In this document: piece after piece, positions 1 through 9,774 of the stretch | Layout of the letters: each line of letters begins with the position of its first letter | Numbering within the stretch: position 1 is the stretch's first letter | Source of the DNA: CAYUZU01 sp964448675 | Lineage (GTDB): Bacteria; Planctomycetota; Phycisphaerae; UBA1845; Fen-1342 | Direction of reading: 5' to 3' | NCBI GenBank assembly: GCA_964448675.1 | Contig: CAYUZU010000004.1 | Span: 213,019-277,018 of the forward strand | DNA: 64,000 nt | Notes under the pieces: model-generated | The model's input: only the letters and a program-made list of their open reading frames with translations | Told to the model about the DNA's origin: nothing | Databases searched by the model: none | Position numbers and translations under genes: made by a program

Positions 1-509
1 CCGATACCCACGTTGACCATGTGGGTCGCCGTGTAGTAATCGTGTGCCGACATGTCGAGCAGGTAGCTGAACTCGCCGTTCTCGGCGTTGAGCCACTGCG
101 AGAAGACGCGGCTGATGTCCGAGACCAGGTCGATGGTTTCCGGCTGGCGCGGGAAGCGCATCACGTCTTCCACCATCTTGGCGCAGGCCGTCCGGATTGT
201 GCGCGAGCGCTCGGCGAGCGCGATGCTCGGATCCGAGAAGACCGCGTCGAGCTTGCGGGTCACCACCGCCCGATAAGCATGGTGCTGCTCGGTCGGGACG
301 TAGAGGAACATGACGCCCTGCTCCGCCAGGCGCCGCCGGTCCTCATGGGTGAAATCGACACCGACCGCCCGATACAGGACTGGTACCGCTTCCTGGGAGG
401 ACTGCAAGTAGAGGTCCATTTCGAGCGTGTGCTCGTCGATGGCGTAGATATCCACCGGGAACAGGGCAGGTGGCCGTTGCGTCTCTTGGCTCGCCTGAAC
501 GCTCTCCAT
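1..509 (-). CDS. HD-GYP domain protein, 3' end missing at window edge
   Basis: This is the N-terminal 169 codons of a protein that runs off the left edge. The visible part is a regulatory-type N-terminal region of about 150 residues, opening with MESVQASQETQRPPALFPVD. It is followed by DMSAHDYYTATHMVNVGI, which looks like the opening helix of an HD-GYP domain (HSxxV-type). HD-GYP proteins are usually cyclic-di-GMP phosphodiesterases, but the HD and GYP catalytic residues lie outside the window, so activity cannot be judged. I chose the ATG. An in-frame GTG 99 bp upstream (position 608) is also open and would add 33 residues. The next gene on the same strand is the GT2 glycosyltransferase, and cyclic-di-GMP commonly controls exopolysaccharide synthases, so a functional link is plausible but inferred. 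Confidence 0.75.
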   Translation of the reverse strand, partial: MESVQASQETQRPPALFPVDIYAIDEHTLEMDLYLQSSQEAVPVLYRAVGVDFTHEDRRRLAEQGVMFLYVPTEQHHAYRAVVTRKLDAVFSDPSIALAERSRTIRTACAKMVEDVMRFPRQPETIDLVSDISRVFSQWLNAENGEFSYLLDMSAHDYYTATHMVNVGI

Positions 510-714
510 GGCTTCCCAATTCGAACACGCGACAGTGGCCGTGCCGAGGCCGGTCACGGTCTTGGCAACAGTGCCCCCGATACGCTTGTTTCGGCTAATG
601 ACCCTCACGACTGCGGCAAGACCGTGTGGTCGTCCCGCATCGGCCCCGGTCCGCGCGCCGTGGGGCGATAATCAGCGGCCGCAAGGGGAAAAAGGCATGA
701 GCGCCGAGTGGCGG

Positions 715-2229
<1,515 letters not shown>

Positions 2230-2348
2230 ATAAATATGCACACTTGCCGAAAGAAAGAACGTTAGCTTTCTGCCCGTAAACCACTTATGCTACGGAGTGC
2301 CTCCGGAAGCGTCAATCGCGGCAGCGGCCGATTTCCCCATCGTGATCC

Positions 2349-2363
2349 AAGTGTGATACACTT
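2349..2363. promoter_or_regulatory. Palindromic operator-like site
   Basis: AAGTGT-GAT-ACACTT is a perfect 6-3-6 inverted repeat in the 190-bp region between the divergent GT2 and LOG genes. Its position 57 bp before the LOG start fits a dimeric regulator site. No cognate regulator is adjacent, so this is a pattern-only call. Confidence 0.35.
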
Positions 2364-2419
2364 ACCCGAAGCGCCGCGCTGCGCGGTGCCAACGGCGACA
2401 GACAGGAGACTGAACGGAA

Positions 2420-3481
2420 GTGTCAACCGAAACGGAGCTTGCCGAACAACGTCGCCGCGAGCGATCCCGAGCCATCCGGGACTTCGCGGACAAGTTCTTA
2501 CAAGGCGGTAACCAGGATCTTTTCGAGGATCTTCTCGTCACCCTCTGCCGGCTCGCAGTCGACCAGGCGGACCGCGGCGACGTCAAGCTCCTCGCCAAGG
2601 CGGTCGCCGAACTGCGCTACGCGCTCAAGGTGTTCGCGCCCTACAAGGACGTACGCAAGGTCAGCATCTTCGGCTCCAGCCGGACCGCCGAGGACCACGA
2701 CGATTATCTCCAGGCCAAGCTCTTCGCCCGCCGGATGTGCGAGGAAGGCTGGATGGTCATTACCGGCGCCGGCGACGGCATCATGAAGGCCGGCCACGGC
2801 GGGGCGGGACGCGAGGCCAGTTTCGGCGTCGCCATCCGGCTGCCGTTCGAGCAGAAGACCAATACCATCATCGCCGACGACAGCAAGCTGGTGAACTTCC
2901 GCTACTTCTTCACCCGCAAGCTGATGTTCATGAAGGAAGCCTCGTCGGTCGTTCTGTTTCCGGGCGGGTTCGGCACGCAGGATGAGGGTTTCGAGGCCCT
3001 GACCCTCATCCAGACCGGCAAGGCGCCGCTGATCCCGATCGTCATGGTCGAGCGGCCCGGCGGCACCTACTGGCAACGCTGGCGCGACTACGTCGCCGCC
3101 GAGCTGCTCGCCACCGGCATGATCAGCGAGCAGGACATGGACCTGATCTACATCACCGACGACGCCGACGACGCCGTGCGCGAAGTGGTGCAGTTCTACC
3201 GGCTGTATCACTCGATGCGGTACGTGGGGGACGACCTGGTGCTGCGGCTGGAGCGGCCGATCTCCGATGCGACCCTGGCGCGGCTCAATGACGAGTTCGG
3301 CGAGATGCTGATCGCGGGGCGGATCGAGCAGTGCCGCATCATGGACGCCGAGAACGGCGAATTGCCCGAGATGCCGCGGCTGCGCATGCGTTTCGATCGC
3401 AAGAGTTGCGGGCTGCTGCGGCGCTGCATCGACGCGGTGAACCGGGACGATGGTCCCCCGGGGCGTGTCGTCTCGGACTAG
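2420..3481 (+). CDS. LOG-family (lysine decarboxylase-like) nucleotide-binding protein
   Basis: A 353-residue Rossmann-fold protein of the LOG/TIGR00730 superfamily. It carries TGAGDGIM (115-122) and the hallmark PGGFGTQDE (181-189), equivalent to the PGGxGTxxE motif that binds nucleotide monophosphates and forms the active site in cytokinin-activating phosphoribohydrolases. It is longer than typical LOG proteins (about 190 residues), with about 75 extra N-terminal residues rich in helix and a C-terminal extension of about 100 residues. This fits the long PpnN-like group that cleaves purine or pyrimidine nucleoside monophosphates. The exact substrate is not known. The start is a GTG preceded by ACAGGAG at 2402-2408. 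A weak terminator-like hairpin follows. Confidence 0.85.
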   Translation: MSTETELAEQRRRERSRAIRDFADKFLQGGNQDLFEDLLVTLCRLAVDQADRGDVKLLAKAVAELRYALKVFAPYKDVRKVSIFGSSRTAEDHDDYLQAKLFARRMCEEGWMVITGAGDGIMKAGHGGAGREASFGVAIRLPFEQKTNTIIADDSKLVNFRYFFTRKLMFMKEASSVVLFPGGFGTQDEGFEALTLIQTGKAPLIPIVMVERPGGTYWQRWRDYVAAELLATGMISEQDMDLIYITDDADDAVREVVQFYRLYHSMRYVGDDLVLRLERPISDATLARLNDEFGEMLIAGRIEQCRIMDAENGELPEMPRLRMRFDRKSCGLLRRCIDAVNRDDGPPGRVVSD

Positions 3482-3515
3482 AATCCAGGGGGTTTGTGGG
3501 GGTAGGGTCTCGGAT

Positions 3516-3537
3516 TTCCCTGAAAAACGGGAATTTT
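3516..3537 (+). terminator. Weak terminator-like hairpin after LOG gene
   Basis: TTCCC, an 8-nt A-rich loop, GGGAA and then TTTTC. The stem is only 5 bp, but the U-run and the position 35 bp after the stop codon fit a Rho-independent terminator. Confidence 0.35.
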
Positions 3538-3561
3538 CTGGCCTATCACGTGCAAAACCCC

Positions 3562-3590
3562 TTGACGAAAGGCCCGGGTCGTGGCAAAAG
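3562..3590 (+). promoter_or_regulatory. Sigma70-like promoter for the HU-like gene
   Basis: TTGACG (5/6 to the -35 consensus), a 17-bp spacer, then CAAAAG as a poor -10. The same layout, TTGACG-N17-CAAAAT, occurs before the small membrane peptide at 7670, which raises confidence that this is a real local promoter form. Confidence 0.4.
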
Positions 3591-3797
3591 AACGCCTACG
3601 CGGCCAGTGGCAAACGTGGTCGTTTGCAGTCGTGGAAGGAGCGTAAATCGACTGTGGTTTCAGTTCGCAGCGTCAGGACGCGGTCCCTGACAAACATAGC
3701 GTCACGGCTTCTTCCCACGGTTTCTGGCAGTGAGTTCCACATTGGGGTCCAGGCAGGACACATTCCGTGCCCGCGAGCCCCGGGAGGTAGAACAGCA

Positions 3798-4133
3798 ATG
3801 GCCAAGAAGAAGAAAGCGGCCGTCAAGGGCGGCAAGGCGCGGACCAAGTCGGAAGTCTTCGGCCACATTGCCGAGAAACACGACCTGACCCGCAAACAGG
3901 TTGCCGGCGTGTTTGACGAGCTCGGCACCCTCATCAAGAAGGACCTCACCCGTGGTCCCGGCGTGTTCACCGTGCCCGGCCTGATGAAGATCACCGTGCA
4001 GAAGAAGCCCGCCACCAAGGCCCACACCCGCCCCGATCCCTTCCGTCCGGGCGAGATGATGAAGGTCAAGGCCAAGCCCGCCCGCAAGGTCGTCAAGGTC
4101 CGGCCGCTCAAGGGCCTCAAGGAAATGGTCTAG
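3798..4133 (+). CDS. HU/IHF-family DNA-binding protein
   Basis: A 111-residue histone-like protein with a Lys-rich N-terminus (MAKKKKAAVKGGKARTKSE), then the two-helix dimerisation region and the beta-arm fold. The arm sequence GPGVFTVPGLMKITVQKKPA and the C-terminal PARKVVKVRPLKGLKEMV match the HU-like subgroup common in planctomycetes and deltaproteobacteria. It should bend or compact DNA as a dimer without strong sequence preference. The Lys/Ala N-terminal extension, about 15 residues longer than E. coli HU, may add non-specific DNA contacts. The start ATG has a good GGGAGGT ribosome site nine bases upstream. A strong hairpin follows the stop. Confidence 0.92.
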   Translation: MAKKKKAAVKGGKARTKSEVFGHIAEKHDLTRKQVAGVFDELGTLIKKDLTRGPGVFTVPGLMKITVQKKPATKAHTRPDPFRPGEMMKVKAKPARKVVKVRPLKGLKEMV

Positions 4134-4151
4134 TCCGGCATGCGCGCCGGT

Positions 4152-4180
4152 CGGCCGTGCGGGTTGCGCTCGCACGGCCG
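4152..4180. terminator. Bidirectional hairpin between convergent genes
   Basis: CGGCCGTGCG, a 9-nt loop and CGCACGGCCG form a perfect 10-bp stem between the HU-like gene and the convergent UVR-motif gene. There is no clear U-tract, so it may act as an mRNA 3' stabiliser or a factor-dependent terminator. Confidence 0.6.
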
Positions 4181-4223
4181 GCTGTCGCCGCGCCGGTCAC
4201 GACCGGACGGGCCGCAGCGGAAG

Positions 4224-5030
4224 CTAAACCTCTTCGCTCGCGGTGGGGGGGCCACCGTCGTCGGTCAGTTCGTCCGCCTCGCGCTGCCGGATCGCGTCAC
4301 GCAGCCGCGCTGCCGCCTCGAAGTCCTCCCGATCCAGCGCGTCCTCCAGCCGCTCGCGCAGCGTCTGCGTCACACCGTATTCCATCCGCAACTGCCGGCT
4401 CAGGTCGCGCAGGTAGCCGACGCCCGGATCCTCCTCGCGCAGCTCCTCGTCGTAGCCCAGCTCGCCCAGCAGCTCTTCCAGTGCCAGCGCCCCCGCTTCG
4501 GCCTGCTCGATCGCCGCCTCGAACTGGCCCTCGACCACCCGCAGCTGTGACAGCAGCCGGGCCTTGTCGAACACCAGTGTCGGCTTGAGCGAGTTGCTGC
4601 CGCCGTGGTCCGCCCCCGCCTGCACCAGCAACTGCATGCACGCGTGGCAGCTCTCGATGTCCGCCAGCGCCCCGCGGATGAACACCCGCGTCGCGCCGGC
4701 GTCATTCGCGTCCAGCGCGTCTTCGGCGAGCGTGCAGTACGCCAGCCGCCGGTAGTTCGTCTGCTGCAGCTCGCGTTGCAGTTCCTGCCAGTCCGCCGGG
4801 ATCAGCGTATCGCCGCCAACCCGCAGCTCGTGCTCGATGTACTCCCGCGCCGACGGCAGGCCATGATACCGCTGCCCGTCCGGCCGGCTGTCGAGGTACA
4901 TCTGCATCACGCCCAGGTCGAGACGCACCTGGATCACTTCCTGGCCGTCGCGACCCACCACCAGGCGGGCCCGTAGCTCGCCGGCGGGGCAGTCCCAACC
5001 TTGCGTCAACTCGTCCAAGTCCAACGTCAT
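4224..5030 (-). CDS. UVR-motif (UvrB/UvrC, McsA-like) protein
   Basis: A 268-residue cytosolic protein whose recognisable part is a C-terminal UVR motif (about residues 220-255, TLRERLEDALDREDFEAAAR). This helical hairpin mediates UvrB-UvrC contact and also occurs in McsA, Clp and other adaptor proteins. The N-terminal 190 residues (MTLDLDELTQGWDCPAGELR) contain only a lone CHAC pair and no McsA-type zinc fingers. The DNA-repair or protease-adaptor role is therefore open. The chosen ATG follows TTGGAGTACG. Longer in-frame openings upstream would run into the tyrS promoter region and lack coding character. Confidence 0.7.
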   Translation of the reverse strand: MTLDLDELTQGWDCPAGELRARLVVGRDGQEVIQVRLDLGVMQMYLDSRPDGQRYHGLPSAREYIEHELRVGGDTLIPADWQELQRELQQTNYRRLAYCTLAEDALDANDAGATRVFIRGALADIESCHACMQLLVQAGADHGGSNSLKPTLVFDKARLLSQLRVVEGQFEAAIEQAEAGALALEELLGELGYDEELREEDPGVGYLRDLSRQLRMEYGVTQTLRERLEDALDREDFEAAARLRDAIRQREADELTDDGGPPTASEEV

Positions 5031-5270
5031 AACCGCACGTACTCCAAGTGGCGGTGAGTGCGTGCTTTTCATCGGACCGGTGTGTGCCGGCCTGAATGCC
5101 GCCCACTGGTCCACCGGCCGGCCAATAAGATGTCACCCTCGGCCAATGTTGCGTCCGTGCGCAACGCGGACGGGCGGATGTTGCGCCGCCGCAACGCCCG
5201 AGAAAACCGATACACGCCGCGGCGGGCGCGACCCCGGCCACGCCCGGGTGCGTCTACTCGCCGCAGACGT

Positions 5271-5276
5271 TACAAT
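5271..5276 (+). promoter_or_regulatory. -10 element close to the tyrS start
   Basis: TACAAT (5/6 to TATAAT) ends nine bases before the tyrS ATG. A transcript starting about 7 bp downstream would have a leader of only about three bases. No convincing -35 or Shine-Dalgarno sequence is visible. Confidence 0.4.
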
Positions 5277-5285
5277 CACGGTTCT

Positions 5286-6584
5286 ATGAACAGTGATTTC
5301 CTCCAAGACATGCAGCAGCGCGGTCTGGTGCACCAGGTCTCTTCCCCCGACGTCGCGCGCTACCTGGCGGAGGGGCCGGCCTACGCCTATGCCGGCTTTG
5401 ATCCCACCGCCGACAGCCTGGGCGTGGGCAATCTCGTCCCGCTGACCCAGCTCCTGCGCTACCAGCGGGCCGGCCACCGGCCGATCGCACTGGTCGGCGG
5501 CGGCACCGGCCTGATCGGCGACCCCAGCGGCAAGAGCGAGGAGCGCGAGCTCATCGACACCGAACGGGTCAACCGCAACGTGGCCGGCGTCCGCAGGCAG
5601 ATCGAGCAATTCCTCGATTCCGATGGGGCCAACGCCGCCGTCGTCGTCAACAACGCTGACTGGCTGGGTGAGATCCGGCTGCTGGAGTTCCTCCGCGACA
5701 TCGGCAAGTACTTCTCGGTCAACCAGATGATCGTGCGCGACTCAGTTCGCATGCGGCTGGAGACGCGCGAGGCCGGCCTGTCTTACACCGAGTTCAGCTA
5801 CATGCTGCTCCAGTCGTACGACTACCTCGCCCTGTACGATCGCTTTGGCTGCCGGCTCCAGCTCGGCGGCAGCGACCAGTGGGGCAACATCGTCTCCGGG
5901 GCCGACCTCATCCGCCGCTTGCGCAACGACGAGGCCTACGCTCTCACCGTGCCGCTGATCACCCAGGCCGACGGCACCAAGTTTGGCAAGACCGAGGCTG
6001 GGAACGTCTGGCTCGACCCGAACCGCACCAGCCCGTACCAGTTCTACCAGTTCTGGCTCAACGCCGCCGATGCGGATGTGATCAAGTACCTCAACATCTT
6101 CACGCTGCTCCCGGTCGATCAGATCGCGGCGCTGGCCCGTACCGTCGAGGAGGCCCCCGAACGCCGCGAGGCACAGCGCGTCCTGGCCGTGGAAGTGACG
6201 CGCATGCTGCACGGGGCCGACGCACTCGCCCGGGCCCAACGTGCCACCGAGGTGCTGTTCAGCAAGGACGCGGACTACCGTGAGCTCTCCGCACAAGAGC
6301 TGCGCGAGGCGTTCCACGGCGCCCCGACCAGTTCGTTCCCCGCCGAAAGGCTGGGTACCCCAGAGGCCGGGCTGGTCGCGGTGGTGGCCGATGAGCAGGT
6401 GGGGCTCTACCCGTCGCGCGGCCGGTCCCGCAAGGACCTGCCCCAGGGCGGGCTGTCGGTGAACAACGTGCCGGTACGCGACGCGGATTACGTGTTGTCC
6501 GCGAGCGACCTGCTCCCGGGCGATTTCATCATCCTCCGCAAGGGCAAGAAACACTATCACGTACTGCGCGTCGATCGTGGCTGA
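5286..6584 (+). CDS. tyrS: Tyrosyl-tRNA synthetase
   Basis: Class I tyrosyl-tRNA synthetase of 432 residues. It has the FDPTADSL nucleotide-binding approach (38-45), the GSDQWGN tyrosine/ATP loop, KFGKT (232-236) as the KMSKS equivalent, and a C-terminal S4-like RNA-binding domain (GLSVNNVPVRDADYVL). The HIGH motif is unusual: residues 46-49 read GVGN, whereas E. coli has HLGH, so both histidines are replaced. The preceding Thr (41) that helps bind the ATP gamma-phosphate is kept. The rest of the catalytic core is intact, so the enzyme is probably active. There is no ribosome binding site before the ATG and a TACAAT box sits just upstream. The stop overlaps the next gene by 8 bp. Confidence 0.95.
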   Translation: MNSDFLQDMQQRGLVHQVSSPDVARYLAEGPAYAYAGFDPTADSLGVGNLVPLTQLLRYQRAGHRPIALVGGGTGLIGDPSGKSEERELIDTERVNRNVAGVRRQIEQFLDSDGANAAVVVNNADWLGEIRLLEFLRDIGKYFSVNQMIVRDSVRMRLETREAGLSYTEFSYMLLQSYDYLALYDRFGCRLQLGGSDQWGNIVSGADLIRRLRNDEAYALTVPLITQADGTKFGKTEAGNVWLDPNRTSPYQFYQFWLNAADADVIKYLNIFTLLPVDQIAALARTVEEAPERREAQRVLAVEVTRMLHGADALARAQRATEVLFSKDADYRELSAQELREAFHGAPTSSFPAERLGTPEAGLVAVVADEQVGLYPSRGRSRKDLPQGGLSVNNVPVRDADYVLSASDLLPGDFIILRKGKKHYHVLRVDRG

Positions 6585-7578
6585 GCGCAGCGCGCCTACT
6601 CCCGAGGACATGAAGGCGATTGATCGGGCACTGGCGGCACGTGAGGCCCTGCTGGCCGACCCCGATACCGACGTCGCCCGGCTCTGCAACGGCCGCGGTG
6701 ACGGCATCGACGGCCTCGTCATCGAGAAGCTCGGGCCGGTGCTCATCGCCCAGCTCCACCTGGGTCGGCTCACGATCACTGAAGACGCCGCCCGCGCCCT
6801 CTGCCAGCACGCCGCCGACCGGGTCGGCGCGACCGCGGTCTATCGCAAGCTCTTTCCCAAGGACCGCAGCTTCGCGCCGCGTGACCTCGACCGGCTGCAC
6901 AACGATCCGACGCCCTGGGCGGGCGCCCCGAGCGCGGCCGAGATCGTCGCCCGCGAGGCCGGTGCCACCTACCTTGTGCACCCGTATGACGGTTACGCCA
7001 CCGGCCTGTTCCTCGATCATCGGCACCAGCGGGCGCACGTGCGCACGGCGGCGGCGGGGCGGCGCGTGCTGAACACCTTCGCGTACACCTGTGCGTTCAG
7101 CGTGGTCGCGGGCCTGGCTGGCGCGGCCGGCACCGTGAGCGTCGACATCTCGCGCAAGTACCTCGAGTGGGGCAAGCGGAACTTTGCCGCCAACGACCTC
7201 CCGCTGGAACCGCACCGCTTCATCTGCTCCGACGTCTTCGATTACTACAAGCGCGCCGCGCGCCAGGGCCACCGCTTCGACCTGGTCATCCTCGACCCAC
7301 CCACGTTCGCCCGGATGAAGCGTCCGCGGCGAACGTTCGTGCTCACGGAAGACCTCGAGCAGCTGGTGCAGGGAGCGGTGTCGCTGCTCGACCCCGGCGG
7401 ACTGCTTCACCTGTCGGTCAACCATCGCGGCACCAGCGAGGGGCGTTTGCGGCGTGCGATCCGTGAGGCGGCCGGCACCGCGGGGCGGCGGATTGCAGCG
7501 CTGCGCGTCCTGCCGCTGCCGGAGGACTTCGCCGGCGACCCCGAACAGGCCAAGGCGGTGGTAGCGCAGCTGCAGTGA
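6577..7578 (+). CDS. RlmI-like class I SAM-dependent rRNA (cytosine-C5) methyltransferase
   Basis: A 333-residue methyltransferase of the RlmI/YccW family, which methylates C5 of a cytosine in 23S rRNA. Features are VYRKLF and the family block HPYDGYATGLFLDHRHQR, SAM motif I VLNTFAYTCAFSVVA, an acidic VDIS loop, and catalytic motif IV DPPTF (about 240-244). The N-terminal PUA domain found in E. coli RlmI is reduced or absent; the first 100 residues form the EEHR-like region. The GTG start lies inside the end of tyrS (8-bp overlap), so translation is probably coupled. An internal ATG at 6610 is a possible alternative. Confidence 0.87.
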   Translation: MAERSAPTPEDMKAIDRALAAREALLADPDTDVARLCNGRGDGIDGLVIEKLGPVLIAQLHLGRLTITEDAARALCQHAADRVGATAVYRKLFPKDRSFAPRDLDRLHNDPTPWAGAPSAAEIVAREAGATYLVHPYDGYATGLFLDHRHQRAHVRTAAAGRRVLNTFAYTCAFSVVAGLAGAAGTVSVDISRKYLEWGKRNFAANDLPLEPHRFICSDVFDYYKRAARQGHRFDLVILDPPTFARMKRPRRTFVLTEDLEQLVQGAVSLLDPGGLLHLSVNHRGTSEGRLRRAIREAAGTAGRRIAALRVLPLPEDFAGDPEQAKAVVAQLQ

Positions 7579-7669
7579 TGTATTTCGTGCGCGGTTGCGC
7601 TCCTGTTTTCAGGGGGATCGGTGCCCACGCGCAGCCGCGAAAATTGTGAAAAACCCGCCCACCACGGGC

Positions 7670-7698
7670 TTGACGGCCCCAGTTCACCTGTTCAAAAT
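7670..7698 (+). promoter_or_regulatory. Sigma70-like promoter for the small membrane peptide
   Basis: TTGACG, a 17-bp spacer and CAAAAT (4/6). Placed about 85 bp before the ATG of the 27-residue ORF. The same spacing and near-identical hexamers precede the HU-like gene. Confidence 0.5.
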
Positions 7699-7784
7699 GC
7701 CCCGCGGAATCGTTTCGGTAGCACTCCGACCGGCGCGGCGGAGGCCAAAGCGAGTGGTTGTTTAATGCGTTACGGAGTAAACAC

Positions 7785-7868
7785 ATGAGCAACTGGTGGA
7801 TTTGGTTGATTTTTGGCGGTCTGGCTCTTCTGCTTCTCACTGGCGGAACCCTCTTCCAGGCTGCGTAA
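7785..7868 (+). CDS. Small single-span membrane peptide (27 aa)
   Basis: A short ORF, MSNWWIWLIFGGLALLLL followed by TGGTLFQAA and TAA. It is almost entirely one hydrophobic helix with a Trp-rich N-terminal interface (WWIW) and a tiny polar tail. A good Shine-Dalgarno sequence (GGAG at 7774-7777, 7 bp spacing) and a promoter-like TTGACG-N17-CAAAAT 85 bp upstream support expression. No function is recognised. Size and composition resemble the small membrane peptides that modulate transporters or stress responses, such as KdpF-class peptides, but no partner genes lie beside it. It sits alone between the methyltransferase gene and metG. Confidence 0.55.
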   Translation: MSNWWIWLIFGGLALLLLTGGTLFQAA

Positions 7869-8069
7869 GAACACCCCAAACTGCACAAGGTTGCTCACCA
7901 GAGCGACCTGCGTGAGCGGCGTGCCGACCTGCCCCAATGTGGCCCGGTTTGCACGCCGCCTCGTTTTGCGCCCGACGCGCGCCCGAGCACGTGGCCGTTG
8001 CGGGCCTCCGCCGCTCTTCGTACCATCCGCGTTTTGACGTAAGCCGCCTCGCGACGGAGCTTGCCCACA

Positions 8070-9755
8070 ATGGCCGACCGCTTTCTCGTCACCGCCGCCT
8101 TGCCCTATTCCAACAACCGCCTGCATGTCGGGCACATCGCCGGTGCCTACTTGCCGGCGGACACCTACGTCCGTTATCTCCGCGCGCGCGGTCACGACGT
8201 CCGTTTCATCTGCGGCAGTGATGACAATGGCGTCGCCATCGAGATTTCGGCGCTGGCTGAGCACAAGACCCCCCAGGAAATCTCCACCCATTTCCACGCC
8301 CGGCAGCGGGACGACTTCGCGGGCCTGGGCATCGATTTCGACATCTACGGCGGCACGCACCAGCCGGATTTCGTCGCGCTGCACGAGCGCTTCAGCCAAG
8401 AGTTCTTCCTCCGCATCCACGAGAAGGGCTACTTCAAGAAGATCCGCAACAAGCAGCTCTACGACCCCCAGGCACAGCGCTTCCTGCCCGATCGCTTCGT
8501 CCGTGGCACGTGCTACTTCTGCAGCTTCGAGCGCGCCACCGGCGACCAGTGCGAGAACTGCGGCAACATGATCGAGCCGCTGCTGCTCAAGGACCCCATC
8601 AGCGTGATCACCAACGAGAAGGCCGAGGTCCGCGAGACGACCCACTGGTACCTGCAGCTCGACAGCTTCGCCCAACCCCTGCAGGAGTGGCTCGAGTCCA
8701 AGCGCGGCCAGTGGCGCCCCGGCGTGCTGAACTTCGCCCTCGGGCAGATCAAGCAGGGCCTGCCCGAGCGTTCCATGACGCGCGACATCCAGTGGGGCGT
8801 GCCCGTGCCGCTCGATGACGAGGACGCCCAGGGCAAGGTGCTTTACGTCTGGTTCGATGCGCCCATCGGCTACATGTCCTTCACCGCGAAGTATTGCGAA
8901 GAGCACGAGGGTGGCTGGCAGAATTATGACAAGTGGTGGTCCGATCCCGACACGAAGATCGTGCACTTCATCGGCGAAGACAACACCGTGTTCCACGCGC
9001 TGACCTGGCCGGCGATGCTCATGGCCGACGGCCGGCACCAGCTGCCCCACGCCGTCGTCGCGAACAACTACCTCAACCAGAAGGTCGGCGGTGAGACGGT
9101 CAAGATCTCCAAGAGCTCGACCGCCGCCGATGCCCCGGTCTGGATCGAGGAGTACGTCAAGAAGGGGTTCGACCCCGATGCGCTGCGCTTCTACCTGACC
9201 TCGCAGGCGCCTGAGACCGCGCGGACCGCGTTCGATCCGGATGAGTTCGTCAACCGCAACAACGCCGAGCTCGTCGCGGCCCTCGGCAACTTCGTCAATC
9301 GCTCGCTGACGTTCGCGGACAAGTACTTCGAGCGCAAGGTGCCGGATGCCGCGGCCCGCACGGAGGTCGACCGGGCGCATCTCGCGGCCGGCGACGAGGC
9401 CCTCGACAAGGTCGCCGCCGCCCTGGACGGCTACCACTTCCGCGCGGCGCTCGAAGAGATGATGGCCTACGCCCGCCGCTGCAACGAGTATTTCAGCGAG
9501 CGCGCCCCGTGGGCCTCGCGCAAGGCGGACATGGCGGATTGTGCGGCGACGATCGCGACGTGCATCCATGCGGTGCACTACCTGGCGATTATGATGAGCC
9601 CATTCATGCCCGGCGCCGCCCGGCGGGTTCTCGGGATGCTCAGTATCGCGGACGAGACGATCCGCTGGGGCCCACCGGCGGCACCGCAGACCGGCGCCCC
9701 GCTGGGTGAACCCCGGATCCTGTTTGCCAAGCTCGATGCGGGCTCACTGGGTTGA
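8070..9755 (+). CDS. metG: Methionyl-tRNA synthetase
   Basis: Class I methionyl-tRNA synthetase of 561 residues. It has the HIGH motif as HVGH (19-22), a zinc knob with two CxxC pairs (about 147-163, CYFC and CENC), the WFDAPIGY methionine pocket, and KMSKS as KISKS (about 344-348). It then has the helical anticodon-binding domain. The C-terminal EMAP/Trbp dimerisation domain of E. coli MetG is absent, so this is the short form. The ATG is preferred over a TTG three codons upstream because GGAG is correctly spaced for it. The gene is followed directly by a lipoprotein gene in the same direction. Confidence 0.96.
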   Translation: MADRFLVTAALPYSNNRLHVGHIAGAYLPADTYVRYLRARGHDVRFICGSDDNGVAIEISALAEHKTPQEISTHFHARQRDDFAGLGIDFDIYGGTHQPDFVALHERFSQEFFLRIHEKGYFKKIRNKQLYDPQAQRFLPDRFVRGTCYFCSFERATGDQCENCGNMIEPLLLKDPISVITNEKAEVRETTHWYLQLDSFAQPLQEWLESKRGQWRPGVLNFALGQIKQGLPERSMTRDIQWGVPVPLDDEDAQGKVLYVWFDAPIGYMSFTAKYCEEHEGGWQNYDKWWSDPDTKIVHFIGEDNTVFHALTWPAMLMADGRHQLPHAVVANNYLNQKVGGETVKISKSSTAADAPVWIEEYVKKGFDPDALRFYLTSQAPETARTAFDPDEFVNRNNAELVAALGNFVNRSLTFADKYFERKVPDAAARTEVDRAHLAAGDEALDKVAAALDGYHFRAALEEMMAYARRCNEYFSERAPWASRKADMADCAATIATCIHAVHYLAIMMSPFMPGAARRVLGMLSIADETIRWGPPAAPQTGAPLGEPRILFAKLDAGSLG

Positions 9756-9774
9756 TGCGAAACGGAGGGTCAGC

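Larger units (their letters stand above)
3482..3797 (+). other. Intergenic leader region of the HU-like gene
   Basis: No gene was recognised here. The first part holds a G-rich run and a weak hairpin. The second part holds a TTGACG-N17-CAAAAG promoter-like site and an untranslated leader of roughly 200 bp ahead of the HU-like gene. A long leader on a nucleoid-protein gene could carry regulation, but no riboswitch class was recognised. Confidence 0.5.

Noticed and set aside
3486..3507. G-quadruplex in the G-rich run after the LOG gene
   Set aside because: Only three runs of three or more G are clear (GGGGG, GGGGG, GGG), so the usual four-run rule is not met.
7770..9578. 602-codon open frame antisense to metG
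   Set aside because: metG motifs are intact on the plus strand. The antisense product has only mirror-frame composition and no domain.
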